Shown: one piece after another, positions 6,025 to 8,779 of the stretch
Layout: each line of letters begins with the position of its first letter
How positions within the stretch are numbered: the first letter of the stretch is position 1
Position numbers and translations under genes: made by a program
The notes under the pieces: model-generated
What the model saw: only the letters and a program-made list of their open reading frames with translations
What the model was told of the DNA's origin: nothing
Databases searched by the model: none
Origin: Methanobacteriota archaeon
GTDB taxonomy: Archaea > Halobacteriota > Methanosarcinia > Methanosarcinales > Methanosarcinaceae
Length of the DNA: 8,779 nucleotides
Direction of reading: 5' to 3'
NCBI GenBank assembly: GCA_030837265.1
Contig: JAUPKV010000574.1
Coordinates: 1 to 8,779, forward strand

Positions 6025-6070
6025 GGTGAAAGATAAATGAGCTTCTAATTAATAGGACTTACGCATTCTA

Positions 6071-6080
6071 ATTATAAAAT
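6071..6080 (-). promoter_or_regulatory. Possible TATA box for the DUF362 gene
   Basis: On the minus strand this reads ATTTTATAAT, a fair archaeal TATA box. A start point about 25 bases downstream would leave a leader of about 25 nt before the GTG at 6024. No clear BRE precedes it. Confidence 0.35.
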
Positions 6081-6815
6081 CAATCACTGTTGCCTGCATG
6101 AATCAGTCATACAGCATTAGATAATTAACGAAAGAATGAACTTAGTTCCGTTTTCTCTTCTTTGCTCAATCTTGCCATCCAACTGGTTTACCAGAATATC
6201 AATAAGTTGCAGGCCGAGTGTTTCAGGATTTTCTATATCTACAATCTCAGGAATGCCTACTCCATTGTCAGAAACTATCAGAGTCAGGTCAATGTTCCTG
6301 TTTTCAAAACCTGTTTCTTCCCTAATGTCTGAGTATTGATTTAATTCTGTTCTGAAGAGTTTTATACGGATTTCTCCTGTTTTTCTGCCCGGAAACGCGT
6401 GTTTGAGGGAATTTGAAACCATTTCATTGACAATTAGCCCTAGAGGGACTGCAGTGTCCATATCTAATAAAATATTTTCTTCCAGGTCCATGTTTAAGCT
6501 GACGTCTACATTTCCGAGACTGTATGTATGAAATAGATTCTCAACGAGCTTTTTAATGTAAGATGAGAAGTTTAGAGTGTCAGTCCCTCCTACCTTATGC
6601 AATTCCTCATGAATCAGAGCAATGGAAATTATTCTATCCTGACTTTCCCTGAAAGCATCAAGAACTTCGGAGTCCTTTACCCATTTTTTGTTCATGAATT
6701 TGTCCGCCTGGAGATCCAGCAGGGACGAAATTACCTGTAAATTGTTCTTAATACGGTGATGAAGCTCTTTCTGGCGAGCAATTTCAATATTGGCAAGGAA
6801 TTCTTCGGTTTCTTT

Positions 6816-6818
6816 CTA
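6816..6818 (-). other. In-frame amber codon (TAG), kinase codon 461
   Basis: The codons read Asp-Val-Thr-Glu-TAG-Lys-Glu-Thr-Glu-Glu, in the linker between PAS3 and the HisKA_2 helix. In the matching place PAS2 has Arg (DITER). A one-base change from AAG (Lys) or CAG (Gln) would give TAG. If the organism carries the pyl genes, the codon could be read as pyrrolysine in a tolerant linker position. Confidence 0.8.
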
Positions 6819-7628
6819 TTCAGTTACATCATAAATTATGCCCTGATAATAATTTTGATTTCCCTCTCTCCCCTTAAATTTCTGGTAGATTACGCTCACC
6901 CATCTAATTCTACCGTCTTTGCGTATAATTCGGAAGCCGATTTCTCTATAACTATTGTATGGGCTTTGGATCTTTTTTTCTTTAAAAATAATAGGTCGGT
7001 CCTCGGGATAGATTATGTCTTGCCAATTTATTACGGAAATAAACTCTTCCGGATCATATCCTGTAACTTCTTTTATGGCTCGGGCCCACTCTATTTCACC
7101 TGTTTCTAATTTGAAATCGGATATAACCTGTCCTGTTTGTTCAGCTGCAATTCGAAATCTTTCTTCACTTTTTTCAAGTTGTTGTCTATTGAGTTCTCTT
7201 TCAGTAATATCTTTCATTACCCCAAGATTTCTCCCTACTCTAACGCTCTCGTTTTTCAGAAAAGTACTGTTATCTTCAATGTAGATATAACTCCCATCCT
7301 TCTTTCTAAAACGGTACTCCATCCGGAAATCCTCCCCTTTTTCCAGATGTTCATGATATGTTTCCAGAGCCTTTTTTCGGTCTTCAGGGTGGAGATGGTT
7401 TCTCCAGAAAACTTCACTTGAGTTCTGCAGGGAATCCGGCGAATATCCTGTTAGCTTTTTGACAGCACCTGTCCAGGTAGTGCTGTCTGTCTCAATGTCA
7501 TAGTCGTATACAATCTGTCCTGCCTTCTCTGTGACCAGGCGGTATCTTTCTTCATTTTCTTTCAGTTGTTCGTTCAGCTTTTCCTTAAGACTCAGGCTTT
7601 CCTTCAGGGCTTTTTCTGTCCTGCTGAG

Positions 7629-7631
7629 TTA
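7629..7631 (-). other. In-frame ochre stop (TAA), kinase codon 190
   Basis: The codons read Asp-Ile-Thr-TAA-Leu-Ser-Arg at the end of PAS1. PAS domains here normally end in D-(I/V)-T-E, as PAS2 and PAS3 of this same protein do, so a single G-to-T change of GAA would create this stop. The sequence on both sides stays in frame and looks like a normal linker helix. Confidence 0.85.
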
Positions 7632-8286
7632 GGTAATGTCCTGCATCAAAGTTACAATTCCGATAATCTCCCCTTTATCATCTCTTAAAGGTGATTTATT
7701 TACAATGAAAGTCCTTTTTGTCCCATCTGCCAGAATAAGTTCTTGTTCGTCAGTTATAGTTTCACCAGTTTTCATTACTTCAGTGTCTTGCTGCGCCCAT
7801 CCTATGCAGCTTACCTGAAGACTTCTTTCTTGGATGGCAATCTTTCCAGCAAGTTTATCAGAAATTTTGTTACTGACTTCAAGGAGTGTTTTTCCTATGA
7901 TTTCTTCTCTCGGAATACCAGCTACCCTGGTTACATAAGCTTGATTTACTTCTCTGTAAACTCCGTTTCTATCATTATATGAAACAGTATTGGTTATAGT
8001 ATCAAGAATTTTTTTAATAAAATTAGAGTCATCCTTAATTAGCCTATTTTCATCATCATATGCAGAAGTCTTGTTAAGTAACTTTTCACCAGGGACTTTC
8101 AGCTCTTCTTTCTCTTTACTTTCCAGTGTTGCTGGTTCTTCATTAGAGTCTTTCGCTTCCCCCACTCCCCACATATTCTGATAATTTGCTTTATGCACTG
8201 GATTTTAGCTTTTTTCCGGCTTTTCGTTTAAAGCCAGGTTTGTTACTTAAACTATTAAGCAGATTGCTTTTAATAATTAACCTATA

Positions 8287-8312
8287 ATCGGGTTCTGTAA
8301 CGTCTTAGTCTG
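8287..8312 (+). repeat. 26-bp direct repeat, copy A
   Basis: ATCGGGTTCTGTAACGTC and the bases following it match 8464-8489 at 22 of 26 positions (differences at positions 4, 8, 15 and 21). The two copies are 177 bp apart in the same orientation. Confidence 0.6.
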
Positions 8313-8463
8313 TTTTTAGTAAGTTAAAAATCCAGAAATAATTCGTCTGTTTTTCAAGAAAAGATCATGCAAGAATTTTAAAATTACAGAATGAAAAATA
8401 TTAATCTATTCATATTTATTTGAGAAGGTTTAAAGTGGTACTACAAAAGAAAGGGCGTGAAAA

Positions 8464-8489
8464 ATCAGGTACTGTAAAGTCTTCGTCTG
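8464..8489 (+). repeat. 26-bp direct repeat, copy B
   Basis: This is the second copy of the direct repeat at 8287-8312. Its right part (8473-8490) is also the left arm of the inverted repeat closing at 8571, so one short word occurs three times in this spacer, in two orientations. Confidence 0.6.
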
Positions 8490-8571
8490 CTAGCTAGATA
8501 ATGTTCTTTTTAGGAAGGCGACTGCTAATAATATGATGATTTTTATAGTGTTGGCCGACGAAGACTTTGCA
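8473..8571. repeat. Inverted-repeat-bounded 99-bp element, possible MITE or IS-end remnant
   Basis: Left arm 8473-8490 (TGTAAAGTCTTCGTCTGC) and right arm 8554-8571 (GCCGACGAAGACTTTGCA) are inverted repeats matching at 16 of 18 positions, with a perfect 12-bp core (8476-8487 with 8557-8568). The roughly 63 bp between the arms code for nothing. Size and form fit a small non-autonomous transposable element, but I see no clear target-site duplication. A structured RNA or a pair of regulator sites would look the same. Confidence 0.45.
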
Positions 8572-8576
8572 AAGTC
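8563..8576. promoter_or_regulatory. 14-bp perfect palindrome, possible operator
   Basis: GACTTTGCAAAGTC is its own reverse complement over 14 bases and overlaps the right arm of the inverted repeat. A dimeric regulator could bind here; it could equally be a part of the repeat element. Confidence 0.3.
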
Positions 8577-8779
8577 AAAATCACTATTCATTTCAACCTA
8601 AGAAGAGACGAACAATATTAATAAATTAGAAGAATATGTGACTTTTTAGACAACCTTCTACTTTATTACTAATTCAATAACATTAAAATTTCATTCATTA
8701 ACATATAATTTAATAATATACAATATTTTGAATAATTTGTTTAATATATGTATAATTCTTAGTATAGAGTAGGTCAAGA

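Larger units (their letters stand above)
6117..8198 (-). pseudogene. PAS-PAS-PAS-HisKA_2-HATPase sensor kinase with in-frame TAA and TAG
   Basis: Three open segments (8198-7632, 7628-6819 and 6815-6120) lie in one reading frame and together spell a normal soluble sensor kinase, separated only by TAA at codon 190 and TAG at codon 461. In conceptual numbering: a polar N-terminus 1-55, PAS1 about 60-189, PAS2 about 216-335, PAS3 about 345-460, HisKA_2 about 470-550 with LHHRIKNNLQ (phosphoacceptor probably His481), and HATPase_c about 570-693 with the N box NEMVSNSLKH (591-600), G1 DNGVGIP (644-650), G2 TLGLQLI and a final NGTKF. There is no membrane segment. After the TAA no ATG, GTG or TTG occurs in frame until codon 293 in mid-PAS2, and the ATG at 6695 lies after the His, so no fragment alone is a working kinase. 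The start is uncertain: GTG at 8198 (taken here) or ATG at 8174, both without a good Shine-Dalgarno. Either it is a recent pseudogene, or TAG is read as pyrrolysine and the TAA is an error or a true break. Confidence 0.82.
8199..8779. other. AT-rich non-coding region upstream of the broken kinase
   Basis: No gene is visible on either strand in about 580 bp. A small hairpin (GGCTTT at 8218-8223 with AAAGCC at 8230-8235) would lie in the leader of a kinase transcript. Further right are a repeat family built on TGTAA-GTCTT-GTCTG, an inverted repeat and a palindrome, listed separately. From 8640 to the end the sequence is very AT-rich, as in a promoter region for a gene beyond the right edge. Confidence 0.65.

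Noticed and set aside
1..8779. tRNA, rRNA, CRISPR array, transposase or phage genes
   Set aside because: I looked for cloverleaf-like conserved bases, rRNA words, regular spacers and DDE or integrase motifs on both strands and found none that I can support.

Overview
The window looks like a piece of a methanogenic archaeal chromosome, most likely Methanosarcina or a close relative. Several things point there. The genes are moderate in GC and sit in very AT-rich spacers. The strongest Shine-Dalgarno is an archaeal-type GAGGTGAT. Promoter-like sites are TATA boxes rather than -35/-10 pairs. The protein set (multi-domain PRC-barrel proteins, a DUF362-ferredoxin protein, a soluble PAS/HisKA_2 kinase, a stand-alone DnaJ-type zinc protein) is typical of that genus. 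The assignment rests on pattern recognition, not on a database search.

Layout, left to right. (1) Bases 2-547 (+) hold the 3' part of a Cys/His-rich, HNH-like protein that starts before the window. (2) Bases 649-867 (-) encode a 72-residue protein made almost only of four CxxCxGxG zinc motifs, as in the DnaJ cysteine-rich domain. (3) An AT-rich spacer of about 850 bp with no convincing gene follows. (4) Bases 1722-2507 and 2599-4803 (+) are a tandem pair of paralogous PRC-barrel genes. The first has two PRC units. The second has three, with a long charged helical rod of 21-residue repeats between units 2 and 3. Both genes carry a similar leader block just upstream. (5) A hairpin and T-tracts at 4821-4895 separate this pair from convergent genes. 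(6) Bases 4906-6024 (-) encode a DUF362 protein with a C-terminal 2[4Fe-4S] ferredoxin domain. (7) Bases 6117-8198 (-) hold a three-PAS HisKA_2/HATPase sensor kinase in a single reading frame, broken by an in-frame TAA (codon 190) and an in-frame TAG (codon 461). (8) The last 580 bp are AT-rich and non-coding, with a family of short repeats, an 18-bp imperfect inverted repeat enclosing about 100 bp, and a 14-bp perfect palindrome.

How the genes may work together. The two PRC genes are almost certainly one expression and evolutionary unit, built by repeated duplication of a module of about 112 residues. The DUF362 gene and the kinase lie on the same strand, but a TATA-like element between them suggests separate transcription. 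No response regulator is present. I see no defence system, CRISPR array, tRNA or rRNA. The points most worth following are the PRC-rod-PRC architecture and the amber codons: one lies inside the kinase, and two other genes end in TAG followed closely by another stop. Both matter if this organism decodes TAG as pyrrolysine.
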